This document shows positions 1 through 9,846 of a DNA stretch of 64,000 nucleotides, piece by piece. Source of the DNA: Porodaedalea pini (lineage: Eukaryota > Basidiomycota > Agaricomycetes > Hymenochaetales > Hymenochaetaceae); the NCBI GenBank assembly GCA_002794775.1, contig NBAY01000023.1, forward strand, positions 1 to 64,000, read 5' to 3'. Numbering within the stretch: position 1 is the stretch's first letter; each line of letters starts with the position of its first letter. The notes beneath the pieces were generated by a model. The model was not told the origin of the DNA, searched no databases, and was given only the letters and a program-made list of their open reading frames with translations. The translations under genes and the position numbers were made by a program.

Positions 1-181
1 TTATATAGCGACGACCGTGAGACTATATTACCTAACATTACATAACGAGTGGGAATGGAACGAATGAAGGTAGTGTGGGAATGATTGTGTAAGATGGGTA
101 AATATAATGAAAAGGACGAATATAATAAAGGAAATGGTAAAAGGGAAAATAAAGGAAAAGGTGAAAGTTCAGGTTCTAACA
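1..181 (-). repeat. Truncated LTR of the chromodomain Gypsy family
   Basis: This is the reverse complement of roughly the first 170 bp of the 403-bp LTRs seen at 6589 and 12411, ending with the LTR terminus TGTTAG at 181 on the minus strand. It differs from them by several substitutions and an 11-bp insertion near 35-45. It therefore belongs to an older copy, cut by the window edge. A whole element may lie to the left. Confidence 0.85.
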
Positions 182-296
182 CATCTTATGTAGTCCGCTT
201 GTAACAGTGATCAAAAAGTGAACAAATGACAATTTAGAGCTTATTTATAAATCTACGTATCCCTAGCAGTCCTAGCCAATTCACCTGAGCATGTTG

Positions 297-1540
297 TCAG
301 AGGATTTCACTTGAGAATTGAGGGTAGCTATGCACCAGGGCCAGCGGACATACCTGCAGTGTTGGTAGAAGGCTCAAACAGTCATTTGCACTAATCGACA
401 TAATCTCTCCATAAAGCCATGCATACACCACAACATCTCCTCCTTCTTCCGGCAGGGCAAGTCGTCGAAGTCAAGTTTTGAGTAGTGAGAAGGCCAATTC
501 GATTGGATTGAAATCTGGAGAGTACGCAGGAAGGAATTCAAGCTTCATGCCACTAGACATGCGATTACAGAATGCATCAGTGCTGGAGCGATGCACAGGA
601 GGAAAAAGCACTGCACCTGGATTTGATTAACTCGTGAATTTCATTTGACTTGTGGATAGCACAGTTGTCCATGACAATGACTGAGTTCAGTCCTGGAAAA
701 GGTTCCATATGATTGAGGAGACATGTGATGAAAGCAGTAAAGGATTCTGTATTGAATGAGCCTTCCAAGGTGATGCAGTCGAGCATTCTGTCAAGAGAGA
801 TTGCTGGAAGGATTGAATACCTGGAGGAAGTTTGACATATGACACACTGAGGTATGATGGGACTACATGTACCTCTTTCCCCTGGCAAAAAACTGTTTGT
901 GGCTGGCTTGATGCCTGTGTAAAGCCCATGCCTTTTTTCTCAAGAAAGTGCGATGGTTGTAAGTGCTTTTGTCAACAAACACAAGCTGTTCAGCTTCGTA
1001 TTTCTCACTGATTTTGAGACGATATTGTATTCACACAGTCTCGCTGCGTTCGCGTGCCTTCTTTGAAATCTTTGACCAGGTTGGATTTGGGCTTGACTAG
1101 TTGAAAACAAAAGACCATACCCTTTTCATAGTGAATCCAGCCCATTCCAACGTCCTCCATATCATAGAGTCTGAAACATATTTACCAGAAGACATGCCGA
1201 GCTTCTGCCTCAGCTCGTCAAGGAATAGGTCTCTGCGTTGATCGACTGAACTGAGGAGATACTGGTGGCAAATGGAATCCTGATGAGCAACATCCATCAG
1301 TGCTGGCACACTACACCTCACCTGTACATCTGGATAGTCCAACAGCCTTGGCTGGCCAGTCCTCTTTCCATCTCTCTCGACACCCCCAGTAGCCTCCCAG
1401 TCTTTTATGATCCGATAGATTGTTTGATGATTGACATCTGTCAATGCAGAAAGATGGTCCATGGTGAACTCATCGGATTGGTGCAGCTTGAAGAGAATGG
1501 ATTGCACATCATTCAAGAGGGCCTTGCCACACATTATCAT
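297..1540 (-). pseudogene. Tc1/mariner-IS630 superfamily transposase, decayed
   Basis: A DDE transposase that would cut and rejoin its element's ends at TA sites. Four GT-AG introns can be placed: 1262-1321, 1070-1120, 821-872 and 553-616. They join five exons into one frame. The order is an N-terminal helix-turn-helix (HQTIYRIIKDW), LFLDELRQKLG, the first catalytic region VFVDKST near 975 (a Lys follows the Asp where Glu is usual), VIVMDNCAIHKS near 670, and YSPDFNPIEL near 500 with the third acidic residue. The start at 1540 is chosen because the sequence upstream stops resembling the family. Two in-frame TGA codons (1031-1033, 471-473) break it, so it is inactive as read. The C-terminal end is uncertain; no terminal repeats were located. 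Confidence 0.82.
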
Positions 1541-2387
1541 GGTGGGAGAGAAGGGTGTTTTCGTGGTGAATGTGTTCATGTGCCAACCCCTAATCCGCAT
1601 ATACTGCTGACCATTGTAGCATGCCAACCTCTCTTCAGCGAAGCCATCTGCTCTTCTGTCTAGACTGTGGGCGACAATGGTTATGCCTTGCTCTTGACCA
1701 AGAAGAGGCTGCCAGCTGTTGCTGTTCTGGATCTGAAAGGATGTCTTTGAGTCTGTTTGCATGAACATACACTTGTGTATCTACTAGTGGTCCTGCATGG
1801 CGGATACGCTCACCTGGTATGCCAGTGAGATATCTGCAGCCATCTCTTCTTGAGATGGAGTAGTACTTATGAAGCAACACATTGTTCCCAACTTCTATAC
1901 TTCAGATGTGCAGGCAGCACATGGTGCTACGGCGCACAGGTTGAAAATAAATTACCACTACAGTGTCAAATCAAGGCAGAGGGACCCCCAAATAACCCAG
2001 GCTGTAGTAGATAGGATTTTCTATGTAGTGCAAGAAGTTTTGTATTTTTACCTGTCAAATTGGCAGAGCTGTATGAAATGGACTGTCCAAACCCAGGTGA
2101 GAGCAGGTGTCCGAAGAACAGAAACATCCCCATTACACCACGAATAGTGCACAGAATGACACCAAACTCATGCACAGGATTGCCATACATGTGAACCTAA
2201 TTTATAGGTGGAGAAAAAAAATTATGGGATGAGAGGAAAGGGATATGATTTTTGCATATAGTGAGGGTGAGGTGTTGAAACAGGGCTGGTCGACATTGTT
2301 TGACTTATTTTGACAAAAATATTCATCTAACCTCGGATATTTTTACAGATTCGGATTTGGATGAGCAAGTACATTTTTTTGAGTGCT
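1541..2387. other. No recognisable gene
   Basis: Between the transposase remnant and the first foldback element I see only short unsupported frames. The part nearest 1541 could be the 5' flank or terminal region of the transposon. Confidence 0.5.
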
Positions 2388-2389
2388 TA

Positions 2390-2704
2390 CAGCCTTTTTC
2401 ATAAGTCCTGCGACACGTGCATGTCACGTGAAATGAGCCGCATCAGAGCCAAAGTGTTGAAAAATTAGAATGAATGCCTATTTTCTCTGTGAATTCTGCA
2501 CAGTACCTGCTCATTAAGTACTCAAAAAAAAGGCATGGTTCTCAGGAGAAGAAATATGTAAAATATGGAGCAATACATTGACTGTGTAGGTGGGTAGAGA
2601 TCAAACAAGTGTGGCCAGTCTGTTCTCTCATACATTTCCACTGAGATTCAAAAATTATGGCTCCCCTACATCTACCTATAAAATTCTTTCCTGTGTCTGT
2701 AAAT
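2390..2704 (+). mobile_element. Foldback element A, left arm only
   Basis: Starts with CAGCCTTTTTCATAAGTCC directly after a TA (2388-2389) and runs through the same arm sequence as elements B and C. Element B interrupts it at a TA (2705-2706). The expected remainder of the arm is not found after B at 4396, so A is truncated. It has no coding capacity. Confidence 0.75.
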
Positions 2705-2706
2705 TA

Positions 2707-4393
2707 CAGCCATTTTCATAAGTCCTGCAACACATGCATGTCATGTGAAGTGAGCCACGTCAGAGCCAAAATGTCGAAAAAATAGAGTAAATGTTGATTT
2801 TCTCTGTAAATTCTGCACAGTACCTGCTCATTACAGCCATTTTCATAAGTCCTGCGACACGTGCATGTCATGTGAAATGAGCCGTGGCTGAGCCGAAATG
2901 TCGAAAAATTAGAATGAATGCCTATTTTCTCTGTGAATTCTGCACAGCACCTGCTCATTAAGTACTCAAAAAAAAGGCACGGTTCTCAGGAGCAGAAATA
3001 TGTAAAATATGGAGCAATACATTGACTGTGTAGGCAGTTGGAGATCAAACAAGTGCAGCTGGTCTGTTCTCTCACACATTTCCACCGAGATTCAAAAATT
3101 ATGGCTCCCCTACATCTACCTATAAAATTCTTTCCTGTGTCTGTAAATTAAGTATATGACTATACAAACATCTCCTGCAAGTTTGAAGCCAATCCATTCA
3201 GTATTCATGGTGCAGCAGCAAGATTTGTGTTCTACTTCAAGCTCTTTCCACCCTCCTTTTCTCACAACAGGTCTTGCAGAGTAGAACACAAATCTTGCTG
3301 CTGCACCATGAATACTGAATGGATTGGCTTCAAACTTGCAGGAGATGTTTGTATAGTCATATACTTAATTTACAGACACAGGAAAGAATTTTATAGGTAG
3401 ATGTAGGGGAGCCATAATTTTTGAATCTCGGTGGAAATGTGTGAGAGAACAGACCAGCTGCACTTGTTTGATCTCCAACTGCCTACACAGTCAATGTATT
3501 GCTCCATATTTTACATATTTCTGCTCCTGAGAACCGTGCCTTTTTTTTGAGTACTTAATGAGCAGGTGCTGTGCAGAATTCACAGAGAAAATAGGCATTC
3601 ATTCTAATTTTTCGACATTTCGGCTCAGCCGCGGCTCATTTCACATGACATGCACGTGTCGCAGGACTTATGAAAATGGCTGTAAGTACTCAAAAAAAAG
3701 GCACGGTTCTCAGGAGCAGAAATATGTAAAATATGGACCAATACATTGACTGTGTAGGTGGGTAGAGATCAAACAAGTGTGGCCAGTCTGTTCTCTCATA
3801 CATTTTCACTGAGATTCAAAAATTATGGCTCCCCTACATCTATCCATAAAATTTTTTCCTGTGTCTTTAAATTAAGTATATGACTATACCAACATCTCCT
3901 GCAAGTTTGAAGCTAATCCATCCAGTATTCATGGTGCAGCAGCAAGGTTTGTGTTCCACTTTGAGCTCTTTCCATCTTGCAGCATGAACAAGAGTGGAAC
4001 ACAAACCTCACTGCTGTACCATGAATACTGGATGGATTAGCTTCAAACTTGCAGGAGATGTTGGTATAGTCATATACTTAATTTACAGATACAGGAAAAT
4101 TTTTTATGGATAGATGTAGGGAGCCATAATTTTTGAATCTCAGTGGAAATGTATGAGAGAACAGACTGGCCACACTTGTTTGATCTCTACCCACCTACAC
4201 AGTCAATGTATTGGTCCTATTTTACATATTTCTGCTCCTGAGAACCATGCCTTTTTTTTGAGTACTTAATGAGCAGGTACTGTGCAGAATTCACAGAGAA
4301 ACTCAACATTTACTCTATTTTTTCGACATTTTGGCTCTGACGCGGTTCACTTCACGTGACATGCACGTGTCGCAGGACTTATGAAAATGGCTG
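2707..4393. mobile_element. Foldback element B, containing element C
   Basis: A long palindrome beginning CAGCCATTTTCATAAGTCC and ending in the inverse complement GGCTG at 4393, flanked by TA at 2705-2706 and 4394-4395. The left arm is interrupted at 2832 by element C and resumes at 3683. The arms meet around a short loop near 3955-3995. Excluding C, B is about 836 bp. It is non-autonomous, presumably moved by a Tc1/mariner-type transposase, judging from the CAG start and TA duplication. Confidence 0.8.
2834..3682. mobile_element. Foldback element C, complete copy nested in B
   Basis: An 849-bp palindromic element with arms of about 400 bp on each side of a loop of about 43 bp (near 3238-3280). 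It is flanked by TA on both sides (2832-2833, 3683-3684) and sits inside the left arm of element B: the host sequence TCAT|TA and TA|AGTACTC reads through when C is removed. Short open frames within the arms (such as near 2716-2958 and 3558-3749) are translations of the repeat, not genes. Confidence 0.85.
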
Positions 4394-4395
4394 TA

Positions 4396-5056
4396 AGTAA
4401 TCATGAAAACAGCAGTAATGCTCCATCACAAAAATCTGCAGAGTATTATAACTAATTATATTCAATTATAAGTCTTAAAAGACATGTAATACATATAATC
4501 ATTTCGGGCATAATTATAGAGCAATAAAATCTGAACTCCATCTTACAATCCACCATAATACTTACCGAAAAGCATAACAGTCATACCAAATTATAATATA
4601 TCAAAACACTTATGAGAGATTTTAATACATGATAAGACTTTCAATAGAGTATAAGTTAGCGGAAGTATTGCAGACTTATATATAATTAAATAAATTCTAA
4701 AGTCAGGATTACAAGGTGGCGGAAGAGTTGTCAGAGTTATAAAAGCAAGAAATTACTTATAATGCTTTCTAATTGATGGTGATGCGCACTGTCGGTTCTC
4801 ATGTGTATAATAGTTATAGCTCACTTAGCAGCAGTTGTCGTGGATGACAATTAGATGGAAGTATTGGAATAGAATGAAATTGAAATAGCACATAACAATA
4901 TGTGACCGATGATAGGGAAAATAGAAATAGCTGTTCAAGATGGATGGTATTGGATTGAATGTGAGCGGAAATTTCAATCAAAATTCATACATTGTCCTCT
5001 TCCTCTTCATTGTCCTCCTCACCCTCTTCATTGCCCTCCTCATCCTTGGTCCAGTC
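4396..5056. other. AT-rich spacer, no gene seen
   Basis: AT-rich sequence without supported coding capacity. A plus-strand frame at 4909-5133 is opposite the acidic C-terminal exon of the DUF6698-like gene and is not taken as real. Part of it (from about 4907) is repeated near 21046. Confidence 0.5.
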
Positions 5057-6586
5057 TCAATAGAAGTCTTCAATATCAGCTATGGCACCTAGGTCATGAG
5101 GATTGGTTGCTGCTTGGGTATTTGGAAAGATAATTCTGAGTAAGGGTTAGTAAGGGACCATAATATCACATAGATGCAGATGAACATACCGATTCCACCA
5201 AATCAATAGCTCAGCAGTGTACCTCTTGACATGTGGGACATCAGACCTGAACAATTGAATAATACCATTAAACATCTTGGGTATTTCTGGAGCACTCGAC
5301 GTAGAGAAATGGAGCCTTGCACTAAGAGCAAAGTAGACCTGGTAGTAATACATTTTTCAGTATTATATATGTGCAAACCATGAAACAAATAAAATACCTG
5401 GACAGTAACATATGCAAGTGATCCTGGAGTGACTTCGGTCATACCATGGATCTCTGCATTACCTATTTTCGTACACCTTGAGCCTTTGACAGCAGGACCT
5501 GAGTTGGCAGAAGAAGGCACCGTAAAGATGTGTTTATAGGCCTACAAAAAGATGTAAACACATTAAGAAAGAAAAAGGAAGAAGACTTGCCCTGACAATC
5601 AAATTACCCTTCAAGAAGCCCTTCAGAGGGTTCCTTGGATGATAAATACCGTTTTTGAAGGCAAAGACTCGGCTATGGTTGCCATCAAGTTCACGGGTAA
5701 CTCCTTTTTTGTTTGTTACCGTGGCCCTGTCCGCACACAACAAAGCTAGATATCTAGAAAGTATGTAATATAAATCAGCAATGATGTGATAGGAAAGGCA
5801 TGAGCACGTCTTCTTTTGTTTAAGATTATCTCAAAGTACTTACTCTGGAGTGAGCGGCTGAACCTCTGCGGGGGCCAGGAGCTTTGCGAGTGTCTCATTC
5901 TCAAATCCACGTAAGTCTTTGTGATCATTATCTGGCCGTGTCGACTTGTTGTCAATGGATGGGAAAACGATCCACTGGAGGATAATTTTCCTGCTTCCTG
6001 ATGTATCGGCAGACCAAGCGGCACGCTGACCCTCACGCAACTGTAAACATTGTGAGAGTTTATCTATGCAGAGGAAAAAAAAGCAATGACTCACGCAATT
6101 AACTATATATTTGAATGTCTGAGTATCTGCCTTGACGACCTTCTTGTACAGCAAGGTGTTGACATCGAATAAAGCCTTCACAGCATCCACAGCATGGTGG
6201 ACACTGACACAAGAACTGATTATTGAAAGAATAAAGTAGAATAAAACCAATCACTTATGATGGATCAGTGATTTGTTGTAATTCAGCAGGGCTAAGCTTT
6301 GCGTTAGGAATACCTTTGTTAAGAATTTGTTGCGGGCTAGTCCATGGTTCATATGCTCTAGCAAGGTAGCATCCCTTGCTGACGAAGATGTCCGCTGCAG
6401 TACTGCAAATGAGTAAAGTAAACAGATAAATGAGGACAAGAGGAAGAAGCCAGTGTACGCCTTCCTCTTTCCACTTCACGTAAACTCTTCCTCTGGCACC
6501 TGTCATGAAGCACTAGTCGAGTCTGAGTCAGAAGAGGAGTCTGAGGAGCTAGGCTGCAAATCTGTCATAGGGGGGGTCAGTGTCAT
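5057..6586 (-). CDS. DUF6698-like protein, multi-exon, 5' end hit by a retrotransposon
   Basis: I place this in the Agaricomycete-specific family now called DUF6698 (function unknown) from the conserved core GNAEIHGMTEVTPGSLAYV, then VYFALSA and LLIWWNR followed across an intron by IIFPN. Exons lie near 6586-6504, 6360-6262, 6203-6098, 6039-5843, 5755-5592, 5528-5400, 5343-5187 and 5136-5057. The C terminus is acidic. The intron between the exons ending at 5592 and starting at 5528 appears to be GC-AG. The first codons (MTLTPPM, Ser/Asp-rich N terminus) begin exactly at the target duplication of the chromodomain retrotransposon, so the promoter is now about 6.2 kb away. A TAA near 6246 may be intronic or a mutation; whether the gene is intact is unclear. 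Confidence 0.6.
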
Positions 6587-6588
6587 CA
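6584..6588. repeat. Target-site duplication CATCA, left copy
   Basis: Five bases directly before the left LTR of the chromodomain element, matching 12814-12818. On the minus strand the duplicated bases include the predicted ATG of the DUF6698-like gene. Confidence 0.92.
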
Positions 6589-6991
6589 TGTTAGAACCTG
6601 AACTTTCACCTTTCCCTTTATTTTCCCTTTTACCATTTCCTTTATTATATTCGTCCTTTTCATTATATTTACCCATCTTACACAATCATTCCCACACTGC
6701 TTTCATTCGTTCCATTCCCACTCGTTAGGTAATATAGTCTCACGGTCATCGCTATATAAGGTCTCAGGAATCGCATGAACTCCTTGTTCTGCTTTTCCTC
6801 TTACCTCCGCGACGACCTAGGTGAGACTCGTCCCCCTTGTATTAGTTTAGACTTGTATTAATCCTCTTACCTCCGCGACGACCTAGCCTGAGTAAGCGTG
6901 TCCCGAGTCTACGCTCGAGTATAGCACGTCCCAGACGACAGTCAGCCGAGGCCTGCCCAGTCCGAGTCATCTCCCGGGCTCCCGCCTAACA
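6589..6991 (+). repeat. Left LTR of chromodomain element
   Basis: 403 bp starting TGTTAG and ending CTAACA, with a TATA-like TATATAA at 6753-6759. A 17-base segment (tcttacctccgcgacga) occurs twice inside it. It serves as promoter and RNA start for the element. Confidence 0.95.
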
Positions 6992-7702
6992 TAAAAGCAG
7001 AACCTCACCCAGGCTCATCCCCAGCGTAAGTCGTCGCTGTCGACTCGCCTTCACTCGGTCTAGAGGAGCGCTCCCCTCGACGGACTTGACGTGTAAACCC
7101 CCTAAATGACAACCCTCAACCCTGCCCGGACGTTTTCGGACGTTCGTGTATTACGTAAAAAATATCAACCGACATTTCCCGGCCCTGGCTCTACGAATTA
7201 GCCTCTGGTGGAGCACGCACCTAACGTGGACGTGGGTAACAAGACGAGTCCAAACTTCGACGACAATCTCGTTTGTAATCTCACTCGGATCCTACCGCCT
7301 CGTCATCAACTTCGCTGACGAACCCGCTCAACGTTGGCGTAACCCCGGATTGAACGTGCAACCGATCCCTGTCCCTCCGCCAACGTCAAGATAGATCTCA
7401 CAGACGAACAACAACGGGCCCTTCCTGCTTCAGCCCGTTGGGATCCAGACTGACCAGGCTACGTCGCGACCAATAATAGCGGCGTCACTCACGACATCTG
7501 GTGGAGTGAAATCCGGCGCAGCTGGTATTCATCAGACGAACGAGGAAGGAGAGCAAGGTGGCCCCCAGCCACTCCGTCGTCACCTGCACCGTCAACGTCT
7601 ACGGTCAACCTACCACCGACCCCAGGTCCTTACCGCGAAACCAACAGAGACCCCTCACCGCCGACTCCTCCAGAACCTTCGACACCCGCACCCGAACCCA
7701 CG
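6992..7702 (+). other. Leader between LTR and gag
   Basis: About 711 bp of element leader. Small frames here (near 7146-7394 and 7506-7955) have no recognisable product. I do not see a standard TGG-type primer-binding site at its start. Confidence 0.6.
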
Positions 7703-8785
7703 ATGTCAACAGAAGGTTTCAGCCAACAGCAAATGGCGCAGATCGCGGCCATCGTTGCGAATGCCTTCGCCCATCAGGCGAACAACGCCCCAGCACTGGT
7801 CGCGGCCGCTAACCCCCCGACCCCCAACATTGACGTCGCCCGACCACGTGAATTCACTGGTGGCGCCGACTACCTCGACTTCAGACGTGAAGTCCTTCTT
7901 TTTGTATCCGCGAACCCGAACCGATACCCTACGTCGGAGAGTAAGATTTATGTAGCTCTCTCCTACCTGAAGGGTGGTAATGCGGCGACGTGGGCGCAGA
8001 ACTACGTCGAGGAGTCAACAACGTCGGGAATCGTCACCTTCACCGATAGCTGGGAGAGATTCCAGGAACGACTCGACGCCTCGTTCGACGACCCGAATCG
8101 CAAGGAGGCGGCGCTGAAGGAATTCCGGGAGAAGGTTCAGAAGGACCTCACCGCGGACAAGTTCTTCCAACAGCTCGACGTTATCATTAAGCGTGCGGAA
8201 CTGAAGGACGACAGCATCATCTGTGATCGTCTCAAACGCGCAATGAACATCGAGGTAGTGCGTGGAGTCCTGAGATCAACGCCGGTCCCGACGAAGTACG
8301 AGGACTGGAAAAACAAGGCTATCGAGATCGATCGTGGCGAACAACAGATCCGCGCGATCCAACGAGGCCGCCCGTTTATACCTCAGCCTCGCCCGCCGCA
8401 ACAACAAGGACCCCCGACTCGCCGTCAGGTAGCGGCCCCTCACGTCGACAGACGCGACGCGACCGGCGTCACTTTCGGAGGCGCTGGTCAACCGATGGAC
8501 GTCTCAATGAACGAGGCGCAACGACGACGCGCGTGCTGGATCTGCGGCGGGCTGGGCCATTTCAAGGACAAGTGCCCGCAGGGAAAGCCGATCATCCAAC
8601 GCATGCTAGAACTAATGGCACCAGGCGAACGCCGCATCCTCGCGGACGAGCTCGGCGCGATGAAGGAGTCGGCCTTCGAGGAAGTCGTAGACACTCGGAG
8701 GTCGACTGTGGAGGACTATGTGGAGGAAGAAGACAATGACGAAGAGGTCGTCGACTCGCAGGGTTTTGCGAGTGGTCAGGCGTAG
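7703..8785 (+). CDS. gag: Gag of chromodomain element
   Basis: A 360-residue capsid/nucleocapsid protein that packages the element RNA. The ATG at 7703 precedes a Gln/Ala-rich start. Residues about 50-200 are a retrotransposon capsid-like helical region, followed by a basic, Pro/Arg-rich linker. Near residue 277 there is one zinc knuckle, CWICGGLGHFKDKC (CX2CX4HX4C), for RNA binding. The C terminus is acidic. The frame ends at TAG 8783-8785, overlapping the pol frame by 46 bases in the -1 register. Confidence 0.92.
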   Translation: MSTEGFSQQQMAQIAAIVANAFAHQANNAPALVAAANPPTPNIDVARPREFTGGADYLDFRREVLLFVSANPNRYPTSESKIYVALSYLKGGNAATWAQNYVEESTTSGIVTFTDSWERFQERLDASFDDPNRKEAALKEFREKVQKDLTADKFFQQLDVIIKRAELKDDSIICDRLKRAMNIEVVRGVLRSTPVPTKYEDWKNKAIEIDRGEQQIRAIQRGRPFIPQPRPPQQQGPPTRRQVAAPHVDRRDATGVTFGGAGQPMDVSMNEAQRRRACWICGGLGHFKDKCPQGKPIIQRMLELMAPGERRILADELGAMKESAFEEVVDTRRSTVEDYVEEEDNDEEVVDSQGFASGQA

Positions 8786-9842
8786 CCATCGGGGCGACTG
8801 ACCGAGAAGAACAAGGGACTTCGACTCTGGACTCGTTAAAATATAACCAACCGTCTGTACAATACTTAAATGCGAACGACGTCGATGGTTTTCCCGAGTA
8901 CAAAGTCCCCACCGGTGTGAAGGAGAGTGAAGAGTATGAGCAGCTGTTCATGAGAGGAACTGGTGGACGCCAGCTGGACCTTCTCCTGAACGTCGAACAC
9001 AGCATGGAAGGTGAAGTGAGGGAGGTGGATGCACATGCGCTCGTGGATTCGGGATGTACGGGATTGTGCATTGACGTGAGATTCGTCGAACGGTATGGGC
9101 TGGAGACGAAGCGTTATATCCGGCCCCTTGCGGTACTCAATGCCGACGGCACACACAACGAAGCCGGGTTGATCGAGGAGTACGTCGACGTTGAACTTAC
9201 GATTGGTCACCATAAGGAACAGATCGTCCTGGCGGTAACCTCACTGGCATCGTCTAACATCTTCCTGGGGTACGACTGGCTTCGACGACACAACCCAGAG
9301 GTCGACTGGAAGACGGGTACACTTGACTTTACACGCTGCCCGAGCGAATGCGCGATTGAAAGGAAGCAGGTGGAGGATCTAGACAAGGTGAAGGAAGAGG
9401 TGGAGCAGATAAGGAGGGTGAGTGAGATGCGAATGGACAAGGCGTCCTGGCCCGCATACCTCAACGACTACGCCGACGTTTTCAGCGAAAAAGGTTTTGA
9501 GAAGCTGCCGGAACACCGACCCTGGGACCATGTCATCGACTTGAAGCCCGACTTCAAACCGAGCGACTGCAAGATCTACCCGCTCACGCCAACTGAGCAG
9601 CAGTCACTCAAGGACTTCCTTGATGAAAATCTGAAGTCGGGTCGCATTCGACGGTCGATATCGCCCATGGCGTCGCCCTTCTTCTTCATAAAGAAGGCCG
9701 ACAAATCGCTACGCCCGATCCAGGATTACCGTAAGCTCAATGACGGTACGATCAAGAACAAGTATCCCCTCCCTCTCATTGACGAACTCGTCGACAAGGT
9801 CAAGAAAGCGAAGTACATCACTAAGCTTGACCTTCACTGGGG
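8740..9842 (+). CDS. pol: Pol part 1: protease and start of reverse transcriptase
   Basis: The frame opens at 8740, inside the end of gag, and needs no ATG of its own if the -1 shift is used. It contains an aspartic protease with the motif ALVDSGCTG near 9041 and the partner hydrophobic segment NIFLGYDWL near 9260. It continues into reverse transcriptase: RRSISPMASPFFFIKKAD, LRPIQDYRKLN, and the first catalytic aspartate in ITKLDLHWG at about 9830. The frame is lost just after this in a run of four Gs, where one base is missing relative to the continuation at 9843. Confidence 0.9.
8761..8803 (+). promoter_or_regulatory. Probable -1 ribosomal frameshift signal for gag-pol
   Basis: In the gag frame the bases read CAG GGT TTT, giving the canonical heptamer G_GGT_TTT at 8761-8767. 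After a six-base spacer, GGTCAG (8774-8779) can pair with CTGACC (8798-8803), and CG/CG pairs add to the stem beyond one mismatch. A slip of -1 here leads directly into the pol frame, which is open from 8740. Confidence 0.7.
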
Positions 9843-9846
9843 TACT
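9838..9846 (+). other. One-base frameshift inside RT
   Basis: The two pol frames meet at TGGGGTAC. One base is missing at 9841-9842 within a G homopolymer, between the catalytic-aspartate motif and the rest of RT. It could be a genuine inactivating mutation or a sequencing error. Confidence 0.8.

Noticed and set aside
2716..3749. Frames reading MSRCCAEFTEKIGIHSNFS on both strands
   Set aside because: These are translations of the foldback arms; the repeated peptide reflects the DNA repeat.
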